From the NCBI RefSeq assembly GCF_017591425.1, contig NW_024465885.1, positions 46,371,001 through 46,435,000 of the forward strand: a stretch of 64,000 nt of DNA. The letters are read 5' to 3'. Source of the stretch: Ochotona curzoniae. Its lineage: Eukaryota; Chordata; Mammalia; Lagomorpha; Ochotonidae. A program made the position numbers and the translations under genes. Below are positions 12,501-24,500 of this stretch, in pieces; position 1 is the first letter of the stretch, and each line of letters starts with the position of its first letter. The notes beneath the pieces were generated by a model. The model saw nothing but the letters and a program-made list of their open reading frames with translations, did not search any database and was not told the origin of the DNA.

Positions 12501-15500
12501 CCAAAAAGATAGTACCAAACATCACTTTTTAATATGTATTATCTTTTTTTTATTAATAAAATTTATTTTGACATTCTTTACATACTTAGAGTAAGAAGGT
12601 TCAAGGGCTACAGGAAAGTGGATAATACTAGTATGTTTTCCATATTGTTACCTTCATGTTTAAAGGGGGGATATTAAGGGAGAAGGCCCACTCAATTTCC
12701 CACCCTCCCCAAGTCCCGGATGTAGGGCATGCTCTGAGGTTCTTGCTCAAGTGGTTTTGATATTGCAACAGTTATGAATCGCTGTCAATCTTGCCACTCT
12801 AAGCACTATGAGATCTTTGAAAAATCCACTGATTGACATAGTCCATCATAGCTGAGATGGTTGGTTGACCCGTTCTGTCTTCTCTCTTTTCTTCATTAGG
12901 GTTCTGAGTCCAGCATTTAGATTAGGAAGATCTCCAAAGAAACTTCTTGTATGTGCTAACAAGTACAGGGCCTGGCACCGTCCATCGCTCCAATCAGCTG
13001 GTGGTTGCAATTGCTGGGTTGGTTCTGTTTTTACTCCCGACTTCCACTGGAACCAATGGGTGTTGCAGTCCAGCCTGGTTCTGCCCAGCACATACTCGGC
13101 TCTCACATAAACCAGTGGGAGCTGCAGCCTAGTTGGAGTGACCCACAATAACCCCCACCAGGCCCGCCCCCTACCCTGGTTTGCCAGTAAGTGTAGCAGT
13201 AATCCAGTCTGTCCCACACCCCATTCCACCCCAGCCGCTGTTTAGTTTTATGTCCTCCCGTGGAAGTGGTAACCCAAGAGGGATGAGCCCACTATTACCC
13301 TCCCAGGCCTCTCCCACTCCCGGATTCCAGTTGATGCTGCCCAAACAAACCTCGCCTACTTTAATTCTGTTTGCACCAGTAGGAATAATCCGCCGAGCCC
13401 GGCTTTTCCCTGATCTAGTCCACATGAGGCGCACAGGTGTGGTAGCTCTGCCTAGTCTGGTCTGCCCCCATCCCAGCCCATGCTCTCCTGCGGAAGTAGC
13501 TATCCTGCAAAGGAACCCTCCCTTATTCACCTGCTGGCTCTGCCTACTTCCTTTCTTGTTCTCAGGCTGGTTGGACACTGCGGTCCCCTCTGGTACAGGC
13601 AACCTCACCTCGGCATTCCATATTGTGCACTAGTCTTTGTCGCGACTGAACCTGGGTCGACCCACACTGGTGCTTGGATTTGCCAGTGGATGACGTAGAC
13701 AGATTCAGCCTGGTCTTGCCCCCACGTCTGCCAAGTGTATGCCAGTGGGTAGCTTTCCATGGCCTTTTCTGGGCTGTTTCCTATCATGTTTCTTGCGCTG
13801 ACCTGCCGGGTCTGTGTCCTGCCAGAGGAGTTGCCCAGGCTCCTCCATCAGAACCTCTCCCAATGCCAGGTTACACGCTTACCAGTGGGTCCATGAGCCA
13901 ACCCTACTCAGTCCACCTCCTGTCATAGCAGGAACTGTGGCTTTTCCTGACTGGCCTTCCACCCAATCTGGTTCTTGCTGTTGGATGTTTCAGCCCAGCC
14001 ATGGTTTGTCCATACCTACGTATGGCTCACACATGGCTCAGTAGGGGTTTGAGACCTTGCCTAGTCTATCACACATCTGCCCTGGTCCTCCAGAACACCA
14101 GGGGGAGTCGGGGTCCAGCCCGGTTCGGTGCATCCAATCCCAGTCCACACTTGTGCCAAGGGAGACTGCAACTGTATCCAGATCAGAACGCAGCCCCCCT
14201 TCCAGGCCACGCGCCTCTTTGTGGGAACCTCAGCCCAGCTAGGGTTGTCCCCTTTGCTCCCCAACCGGGTCTGTTCCCAGCCATAGCTCACTCGCATGCC
14301 AGTGGTTGCTCTGACTCAGCTTGGCACAGCTCCTCACCTGTCCCAACCTCTGCCTTAGACACTGTGGCTTCATGTCCCTGGCTCCCGCAGACCAGTAGGT
14401 ACAAGAGCCTAGCTTGGCATGACCTTTGCTCCCTCCTGGTTTCTAGTTTTACTTGTGGGCTAAGGTTTGCTCATTCGTACCAGATCTACTCTGTTCCCTA
14501 CCAGTTGACACATTAGCCAGCCGTTGGAGCTACTTTTGCAGGACAAGCCCCAAGCCCAGGCTTCTGCATGGACTGGTATTTGGTGCCCAGCATTATTAGT
14601 GATTACAAATTTTACAAAGGAAGAGTTACTGCCTGTTTCAGGTCCGAGAATCACAATGGGATCAACCTGGAGCTAATTAAGCAGTGACTCAAAGAACCAA
14701 ATCTCCAGAGCTCCCCAGCCGGGTGGCCAGCAGGCGGAGCCTGGCACCAATGGCGCACTGGCCGCCCGGGAACGGCTCACCATGTGCCCATGGCGGCTGT
14801 CCGGGATCCAGGCATGAGACGCCCCGTCCTGAGACCCACCAGCTGCCGGGAGGCTGCTGGAGGTTTAAATTCCCAGGCCCAAGGTCGCGCCCCTCCCAAA
14901 TCCCCTTCACCGCCCAATGAGGGCAGCAGGTGGGTGCCGGACCTGCCCAGTCCCGGAGGCCTCCCCCCTCGGGTCTACTCACCCCAAAGGAAGCAGCCTC
15001 TGGAAACCAGCAGGCCGGACACGGCTCACCATGTGCCCATGGCGGCCGTCCGGGATCCAGGCATGAGACGCCCCGTCCTGAGACCCCTAATATGTATTAT
15101 CTTTTTTAAAATATTATTTATTTTTATTGGAAAGGTAGATACACAGAGAGGAGAAGAGAGAGGAAGGAAGATCTTCCCTCTGCTGATTCACTCTGCAAGC
15201 AGCCTCAAAGGCTGGAGCTGCGCCGATCCGAAGCCAGGAGCCAGGAGCTTCTTCCGGGTCTTCCACACGGGTGCAGGGTCCCAATACCTTGGGTCGTCCT
15301 CAGCTGCTTTCCCAGGCCACAAGCAGGGAGCTGGATGGGAAGCAGAGCCACTGGAATTAGAACTGGCGCCCATGTTGGATCCCAGTGTGTGCAAGGTGAA
15401 CACTTTACCAGCTAGGACACCACTCCGGGCCCCCAGACGTCACTTTTTATAAACATATTATAAGGGAAACACACACACACACACACACACACAACAACAA

Positions 15501-18500
15501 CAACAACAACACCTTCCAACCCAGGGCGGGTGCTGTGGCGCAGGGGGTTAAGCCACTGCCTGCTGCTTCTGCATCTCACATCCGAGTGCTGGGTGCATCC
15601 CAGCTGCTCTGCCTCTGATCCAGCTCCCTGCTCACGTGCTTGAGAAGCAGAAGATGTTGGCCCAAATGCTTTGGGTCCTGCCACCACCTGGGAGCCCAGG
15701 TGGAGCTCCTGGCCTGACCCTGCCACAGTCCCAGCTGTTGTAGCTAAATCTCCCTCCCTCCCCTATGCCTTCTCTGTTATTCTGTCTTCCACATCAATTG
15801 ATCTTTTATTAAAAAAAAAATAAATAAGCTTCAGACTCACATTGAAGAAGAACATCCATGTACAATTTATAAAGGCTTTAGATTTTTTTTTTTTTGTATT
15901 AAATAGTGTTATAATCATTGAGCTGATTGCAGCTAAATAAGGCAAACACCCAGGGTTGCAGGCAAGGGTGGTTTTCATCTGATGGATTTGCCTTTGCCCG
16001 GCAGCAGGTCAGACACTTGGCAGTGCCCAGGCTGTGTCAGAGTGGTTTCTCCGCAGCCAGAGGCACTGCCTGCCTGTCTCCACACTGAGTCCCCCCGCCA
16101 GCTGGCACCTGGACCAGGGGCTGACTCCAGCTGCCAGGGTGAGCCCCACGCCACCCTGGCCTAGTCCTGGCACCTGGGCCAGGGGCCGACTCCGGCTGCC
16201 GGGGTGAGCCCCGTGCCACCGCTGGGCTAGTCCTTCTGTCACTTGTTTTCTTTGCAAAGAGGCAGCATGAGGAGGAACGAGAACTCAGAGCCGTGAGCGA
16301 GCTCACACACGAGGGCGCGCGCCTGTGCTGTCTTGTCAGCGAGTATGCTCTCCGAGCCCACAGGTGATGTCTCGGTTGGCAGGAAAGGCCCTTCACTCAG
16401 TTGCAGGTCCACCTGGAGCAGAGCAAGGCCTGCCCCTTGACCCCGCCACCGCTGCTGCCGCCCCCACCAAGGAGGCGAGAAGTAGCCAGAGATAAGGGGT
16501 GACATAAGGGTGCTACAGGCAGATGGAAAACAGCGTGTGATTCTCAAATCATCAGATGTCACGTGGCAGGTGCGGACCACACTCAGGTCGCAGGTGTCTC
16601 CATGTCTGCCTGCGTCTTCAGCCCATGTCGTCAGAGGACAATGGACAGACCGAGGCCCTGGCTGCTGGGTTTCTCCCCAGATGCCCTCAGCAGCCAGGCC
16701 AGCGCAGGGACCCAGCAACAGGAGCCATCACCTGCCACCGCCTGGGGCCCCTGGCAGCAGGAAGCTGGAGTCAGCAGCTTCAGCCGGGATCAGACCCCCT
16801 CCCAATGCTTGGTGTTTGGGGAGACGCAAATGGCTGCTTAGGCTTTGGTGTAGAGTGGCTCTCTGCCCCAGCTCTGTTGATGTTCCTTGCCACGAGTGTT
16901 ATGGTCACCGCAGCCAGGCGCTGGATGTTGCATCTGCGGCGCTGTGTTGTGGAACTGATCAGATGTAGGACTTGTCCATGATGCGCTTAACGAACAGATC
17001 CCCATGACAGCAGGCATGCCCAGGAGGGTCAGCGGCTGCGGCAGGTCACAGTGGTGGGTCCCCCACCCCAGGGAGGCTCACCCCTACTACAGTCACCACA
17101 AGCCGGTCACTCTTGCTTGTCTCCCCACAGAACGGATGCCCTGCTTTTGAGGCTGTCACTGGCAGTGGGCAGGGAAGTGTTCTACGCGGCCTTGTGGGGG
17201 AGCGTCCTGGCCAGCCCAGCCGTCCGCCTGCCTGCCTCGCTGTTCGTGGTGGGGCACATCAGCAGGGACCTGCCCGGCAAGGAGCAGAAGTACATGCTGG
17301 GCACCGACTATCAGCTCACGGTGGGTGCTCGGTCCCCCTGGGCGGGTCACAGGTGGGGAACAGTGGTGCATATGGGGGCAGGGAGAGCCAGGCAAAGGCA
17401 GGAGCTCGCGATGGGGGTGATGAGGGTGAGTGGGAAGATCTGTGCGTTCCGGTCTCTCACACCCAACAAGGGCTCAGCCCTTCGCTAGACCTGCTCCACC
17501 CCCTGCCTCTGCTCCCCTTCTCGGGCTCCAGTCCCTCTTGTTCCCGCTGGCTGCTCTCAACCCTGAGTTTTTAGAGTTCCCGGATGTCCGGATGTCTGAC
17601 TCCAGCCTTGTGCCCTGGCGAGGTCATCCCACTCTTCCCCTAGTACTTGAATGCTGCTCCTAGTACTTGAATGGCTTGCTGTCTGTCGCCACCTGGTGGT
17701 GGACCCCCACTTAGCATTTTAATGCCACTTTATGCCAAGTGCTTAACCTTGGTGAATCCATTTCTTTGCAAAATGGGGGTCACGAATCAGCTACTCCGGC
17801 CTGCCTGGAGGTTAGGAAGGATGGGTGACTGGAAAATCAGAGACCCACCCCCAGTCCCAGCCCTGTCCACATCACCTGTCCCTTTGTCTCCATTTTCATA
17901 GTCCTGCTTTAGCTGCTCAGTGTCCGGGTCTTGCTCTTGCCCCAAAACCTCGCCAAGAGGTTTGCTCTCCTTTTTGCAAGATTTATTTTATTTATTTGAA
18001 AATCAATGTGACAGAGAAAGTCAAAAACAGGGAGACAAAGGAAATCATCCATCCACTATTCATTCCTTACTTGGCCTCACCAAAGTGGAGCTGGACCAAA
18101 CCAAAGCCAGGAGCCAGCACCTGCACCTGCGTCTCCTATGTGGGTGGCAGGGGTCACAACCCTCCGCCTTCTCAGGTGCATTAATAGGGAGCTGGATGAA
18201 GCAGAGCAGCCGGGACCCGGGCCTGCCACTGCAGTGTGGGATGCCAGCAGCCGGAACCCGGGCCTGCCACTGCAGTGTGGGATGCCAGCAGCCGGAACCC
18301 GGGCCTCCTGCTGCAGCGTGGGATGCCAGCTTCACACGGTGCACTCAGCACTTACCCCAGCGTTGCCCAGGTCCATCTTGTCCTTTTCATGTGTTTGGCA
18401 CCCAAGGCCAGACCTCAGAGCCTTCCAGCAGCCTGTCCCAGCTCTCTGCTCACTTGGGCCCTGTATACTCCATGCAGCTACCAGCGTGGGTCTCAGGCCC

Positions 18501-21500
18501 CAGGGCTGCAGCTGCTGCCGCACTGTCTCCTCCATGTTCAGCCCCCAGGTCATTCTTGTAGCTCCTCCTGCGTGTATACGCGCGGCCTTCAGACATGATG
18601 CACCTGCACTCTGGGGAGATCGTGGTGGTTATCCAGCTGCTTTGGATGTCCTCTGACCCGTATCCTCAGAGTTAAGAGTATCAATCCAGGGTCCCCGGTG
18701 GGTCCTTTGTAGGATTTTAGAATCCCGTCATCTGGGAGAGAACCCTGTAGCCACGTCTTCTACCACGCCCGCACCTTCTCCCCTGTTCCAGCCTTCCCGA
18801 TCTGCTGATCCCTGCGCTCTTCCCCTGGTCTGAAGGGATGGATCAACTTTCCTAGGAAACAGCCCCTTCATTTTTATGACTGTAAAGAGTAGCCTGGGGG
18901 ACCAGGGGCCAGCATTGTGGCGTAGAGAGCTAAGCAGCTGCTTGCGACCCTGGCATCGCCTGTAGCACTGATTCAGGTCCCAGCCCTCCACTCCTGATCT
19001 AGCTGCTGTACACTTGGAGAAGCAGCTGAAGGTGCCTCGCCCTGCACCCCTGTGCTCCCATCTGTGGAACCCAGGTGGGGTTCCAGGCTCCTGGATTTGC
19101 AGCCATTTAGGGAGCGAACCAGCAGATTCAAGAGCTCTCTCTCTGTGTTTTACCATCTATCTCCATAAACCCGCTCTCCATAGAACTAGCAGCTTGCAGG
19201 GCGGGCCCGTGTCTGTGAAGTGAGCTGCCTTCTACCGTGTGTCACCCACAGGTCAAGTCCTTGTGCGCGTCGCTGCTGGACTCAAATGTCCTTGTGCAAA
19301 GAAACAGCCTGGAGATCGTCCTGTTCTTCTTTCCGTTCTCTACCTGTCTGGTGAGCCCGGGCCCTCTCAGGGGGTGCCTGCCGTCGTCTGAGGTGTGGGC
19401 TGTCTCTGCCCGCAGCGGGGACTCGGGCTGCGCCTGGATCACCGCGCGCTCTCGGCCCTGGCAGCCCCGGGCTGCTGTTTCCACACAGCCGCTCGGCTGG
19501 TGTGTTAGAACCGGTCTCCCGAGCACTGGGTGTTGGGGATAAAGCTTTGAGACTGGCTGTGTTAAGTAGAGGCTGGCCAGCCATCATGCTTCCTCGTGGT
19601 AAGGCTTTCTCTGTCCTTCCTATAGGATCCCCACGAGCAAGCCGTCCCCCTGCCTAGATCCGCTGTGGTCCGCATCCTGTCAGCCGCCAGCCAGACGCTG
19701 CTGAGGAGGGACATGTCCCTGAACCGGAGGCTGTATGCCTGGTTGCTCGGTACTGAGCTGCGCCGTCCCAAGTCGGCATCCTTGCAGCTTCCTCGTGCTG
19801 CCGCTTGCAACATGTTTGAGTCTTGGTGGGATATTTCTGATGTAGGAGACGTAGAAACATACTAATTGACTCGGCACTAGGCAGTCGAGTCGCCATGCTG
19901 ACATACGGTTTTGGTTCTTTGGCAGCTACGTTTTTTTAAAAGACAAACGATAACTAGCATTTTTTAAAAGCTATTTATTTTTTATTGGAAAGGCAAGTAT
20001 ACAGAGAAAAGCAGAGACAAAGATCCTCCATCCCCTGGCCCACTTCCCAAGTGGCCACAGTGGCCAGAGCTGAACTGATCTGAAGCCAGGAGCCTCCTCC
20101 GGGTGTCCCACACTGGTACAGGGTCCCAAGGCCTTGGGCTGTCCTCCACTGCCTTCCCAGGCCACAGGCAGGGAGCTGGATGCGAAGTTGAACATTCAGG
20201 ATACAAACTGACGCCCACATGGGATCCTGGTGCAGACATGGCAAGGACTTTTAGCCTTCTGTGCTGGGCCTGGTAACTAGCATTTTAAAAATCTGACTGG
20301 AGTCCATTTTAAGAGCATGAGAGTAACTCAACAGGTTAAATCACCTTGGGGCACCACATTGCACTTGTATTCCTTTATCGGAGTGCCTGCGTCACATCCT
20401 ACCTCTGCTGCCAACCCAGCTCCCCACTAATGCACTTAGGGGGCACTGTAGGCGAGTCCTTGGGTACGGCGGGTGATGGCTGAGCCCAGCTCCCCACTAA
20501 TGCACTTAGAGGGCACTGTAGGCGAGTCCTTGGGTACAGCCAGTGATGGCTGAGCCCAGCTCCCCACTAATGCACTTAGGGGGCACTGTAGGCGAGTCCT
20601 TGGGTACAGCCAGTGATGGCTGAAGCCGGCCCAATGGGACCCGGATGGAGCTTCTGGCTCCTGGCTTTGAGCTGGGACCTCCTAGCTGTTTCAGGTGTCT
20701 GAGGAGTGAACTAACAGGTGGAAGCTCTCTTTCTGTCATTTTGCCTTTCAAATAAATAAGAATCAACTCTGAAAAAAAGAGCGTGAAATGCCAGCAACAG
20801 AATGCAGACAGACCTGATGCAAGCGGAGCCTCTGGCCGCCGGGGAGCTTCCCGGGGCAGGGTGTGTGTGCAGGGCGTCGGAAGGGAGCACCTTGGGCGAC
20901 TCGGAGGCGTGCGCTGCCTGTGCTGTGTGATTCCAGGGTCAGAACCCTAGACTGGGAGAGACAGAGTCCGGGGCTGAAAGGCAGCACTTGGGGAGCTTTA
21001 TGGACCCCCCCTTCCTGTCCCTAAGGTGGGGAAAAAGCCACAAAGCCCATCTTACGCTCGGTGTGCAGGCGTGACCACGTCAGCATCCTCATCAGCTTCT
21101 TTCCCGTCTCCTTCCCCCGTGTAGAACTCCCAGAAGCCATCACCACGGGCGAAAGGCGGCAGATTCTGCCAGGACTCTCACCCAGAGGGCAGTTGTGTTA
21201 GCTGCTCAGCTTGAATCCTACGGGACTCACGTGCTGTGTGGACAGAAGGACCCTGGCCCTCAGCCAGCTGCGTCCCAGGAGCCTGGAGAGCCTCCTCCAG
21301 CCATGGCAACCTCGCGGGTAGCCGAGGCGGCTAGTGACCGGAGGGAGTATGCCGCATGCACACACAGCCTTGTTTATTTGTCCTGGACAAATGAGCGCTG
21401 GTGTTTAAAAACAGTGTCCATTGGGGCTTCTACTTGAACCGTGCACTGGAAGAGGCAGTTTAGGTGCCTTCTTGGTGCCCTCGGGCTGGAGTTCAGCCTG

Positions 21501-24500
21501 ACAGTCCTCAGAGGACGGAGCTAGCAGGTGACAGGGCCCCTCCTGGGTCCCGGGAGCTGCGCTTTGAAGGGCCTGCAGCTTGCCATGTCTCCACACTGTG
21601 GTGTCCTCACAGAGATCTCTTAGCAGGTCGTGGTGTTTGTTTTGTAGGTTCAGACATCAAGGGAAACACTATTGTGCCGGAATCTGAACTCTCCAATTGG
21701 TACGAAGACCACTCCTCCTACTTCTTTGAAAAATACTCCAAGGAGCTCCTGGTTGAGGTAAAGACACGTCTATGGGAAGCCAACCCCGATCAGGGCATTC
21801 CTGACCCTGGCCCTGAGTGGGGGTGACCCCGAGGCCTCAGCGGGCTGTGGCTGTGTCTGCGGATGCCCCTTGCTGCCTGGCTTGGTGACTTTCTGTAAGC
21901 TGGGGTGCTGGAATGCTGGGTGCGCTCTCTGTCCCAGAGTGTCAGAGCCATTACAGCACCAGGCGTGCCAGCCTTACCGAACGCGCCATCCTGCAGCACC
22001 CAGTGTGGTCACGCTTTCCTGCACGTGACACACCACAGCAGCCCGCGCGTGCTAACCTGCCTCGTGGCTGTCTGTAAACACAGAGCCTGGCTGAGATCCT
22101 ACACCAGCAGTTGGGGGACGCCGACACGGAGGAGCGCCATCACGCGTACCTGAAGCCCTTCCGCATCCTTGTCAGCCTGCTGGACAAGCCAGAGATAGGT
22201 GAGTGGACGCGCTGCTGCTGCGGGCACCCAGCACTCAGCACCCATAGCCTGCTCTCAGGGGAAGCGTGCTGAGACGCACGCAGTGTATCCTGGGTACTAC
22301 TCAGTCCTTGAACTCACTTCAGGGAAGGCGTGCAGTCATTCAGGTGTTCTGGTTTGGAAAATCTAGAATTATGGCCATGCATGCACATGTGTGAGCCAGC
22401 ACAACTTCCCTTCACCTGTGCTCACACCTCAGCCAAGCCTGCGTTCTGTTCTCGACCCCACTACCTACCTTTAACATAGGTACATACATACTACGTATAC
22501 AGGTGAGCTTTCCTGCCCCAGGCAGGGGAAGGCGGCTGGCTGAACTGGAGGCCACGGAGCACAAGGCCCTGCCCCATGTCAGCCTCTCCCACCTGTCTGT
22601 CAGCATGCCCTGTCTTCATCGGGACGTGTGTGAACATGCATGTTGTATTCCAGTGGCGTTTCATGGAGAGATCGTGAAGCTCCCTGGTGAGCGCCTGCCA
22701 CCTGCAAAGAGGTGCTGTGGCTGTTTGCTGTCTCCCCTCGGAGTCAGGGACGGGAGCAGGTGCCAGGGTGCCCCACTCTCTGCTCCCCACCGCCCTCTGT
22801 CTCCCCTCGGAGTCAGGGACGGGAGCAGGTGCCAGGGTGCCCTGCTCTCTGCTCCCCGCCGCCCTCTGTCTCTGACCCAGTCCAGTTGTGTTCACATGAA
22901 TGCGTGTTTGCCTGCTTCCCTTTTAAATGAGCTGTACATGCCTGTACTTAAAATGCTTGCTGAGTGAAGACATGGAATCACAAAATTAAACACCACTCCT
23001 CTCGTATCAGGGCCAGACTCCACTTGGCACACTGATCCCATAAGCACCAGATGAGAAGGTGAGCTTTAAAAAAAAGTATCCTAGGGCAAGTATTGTGGCA
23101 GAGCAGTTAAGCAGCCATCTCTGATGCCAGCCTCCCACGTGGGCACAAATTCAAGTCCTTCCCGCGTGCTTCCTGTCCAGCTCCCTGCTGCTGCACCTGG
23201 GAAAGCAGCAGAAAGTGGCCTAAGGACCTGAGCTACTGCCACGCACACAGGAGACCAAGGTGGAGTTCCAGGCTCCTGCCCTCGGCCGTCGTTGTACTTT
23301 AGGGCGTGAGCCAACCAGTCTCTCTCCCAATTCCTGTCTCTCTAATTCTGCCTTTGGAACAGGCAGGTCTTTAAAATTTCCCAGATAGCTACCTTGCGGT
23401 CCCTCAAACCTGTCGCAGTGTCCCGTGTTGTTGCATGGTGGGCTGTGGTGTGTGGCTCCTGCCCGCTGTTTGCAGGAGTCTGGGGGTACTGAGGGTCTGG
23501 GAGAAGTGCTTGTGTTGTTCATTGAAAGTCTCGGAGCACCTGCTGTGTGGCAGGGCACAAGCAGGGCTCCGGGACACAGCAGGGGACTGAAGACTTCTGG
23601 TCAAGGTAGATGAGAGGGCCTGGACCATTTACCTGTTCCAGAAGATCACCGTGGCTGGGCTGTTACCATGTGCCAAGTGTGTGGCATCTGTGGCTTCATG
23701 GCTGGGTTCACACGTAAGATTCCTTTCACAGCTAAAGCGCCCCAGACCACCAGGAACCTGAACTCCCCTTGTCAGGACATAGTTGCCGCCCATCTGCTCG
23801 CAGACAAACCACGCGTGGGAGCCTTCCCCCTTGCTCAGGTCACCAAGAGCCATGTGCAGCTCTGCGGTTGCTGACAGAGTCCCAGTGGGAAGCCAGTGCT
23901 GCCTGCAGGTGTCTGCCCAGCCCAGACTCCCCCAGCCTCTCCCCTGCCCACCAGGATCCCCGGGCGGTTGTGTAGGAATTCTCTGTATCTAGTGGGGTAG
24001 CTGTGGTGCTGAGGGAGAGGAGTGAGTGAGTGAGTGAGTGTGTGTGTGTGTGTCAGCACCACCTAACAGTGGTACAGTGACTCTCACCCCTGCAGCCGGG
24101 CCGGCTCTTTGGCGCCATCTGGAGGGCTGGACTGGACTGGGTTTTTGTTTGTTTTTTCCTGTGATGTAGCTCATGCTGAGCTTTCAGAACAGGAAGATGG
24201 CCGTCCTCTGCAGATCCTGCTCTTGAGTGAGGAGTCCATCCAAGAGGCCCATGTCCACCGTGCCTCCCTGGAACAGGTGCCAGGCTCTGTGCCTCTGTAT
24301 TCTTTTTTAGAAGTGGAAGGAAAATCGAATTAAAAGGGAAGTTTATTTTGGTGTCAGAAATTTTGAAATTCATGTATACAAGGGACCGTCCAAAAAAAAT
24401 CATAGAAAATGTATTGTGAAACAGTGATGCTTGATTTCAGAATTCTTTACACCAAAAGGAACTTACCTGTTTTTTTAAGATTTATTTATTTGGAAAGTCA

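Larger units (their letters stand above)
8425..17130. other. DOP1B 8.7 kb intron
   Basis: 8425-9470 and 10300-11070 look unique. The rest is CSINEs, simple repeats and the 2.5 kb retroposon at 12550-15087. 15813-17130 is unique-looking apart from a 66-bp tandem duplication at 16103-16234. Confidence 0.8.
17321..19251. other. DOP1B intron between exons 3 and 4
   Basis: 17321-17970 and 18346-18900 appear unique. Two CSINEs fill most of the remainder. Confidence 0.8.
19750..21647. other. DOP1B intron between exons 5 and 6
   Basis: Two CSINEs occupy 19966-20770, the second with an internal 70-bp triplication. 20771-21647 is unique-looking. A splice-like tgtag near 21120 has no matching conserved exon. 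Confidence 0.8.

Noticed and set aside
13171..13633. 145-150 codon frames on both strands inside the retroposon
   Set aside because: No similarity to L1 ORF1 or ORF2; overlapping on both strands, as in degenerate repeats.
18206..18330. CRISPR-like direct repeats with regular spacing (also at 20415, 51814 and 63644)
   Set aside because: The units are contiguous with no spacers, and this is vertebrate DNA; they are minisatellites.
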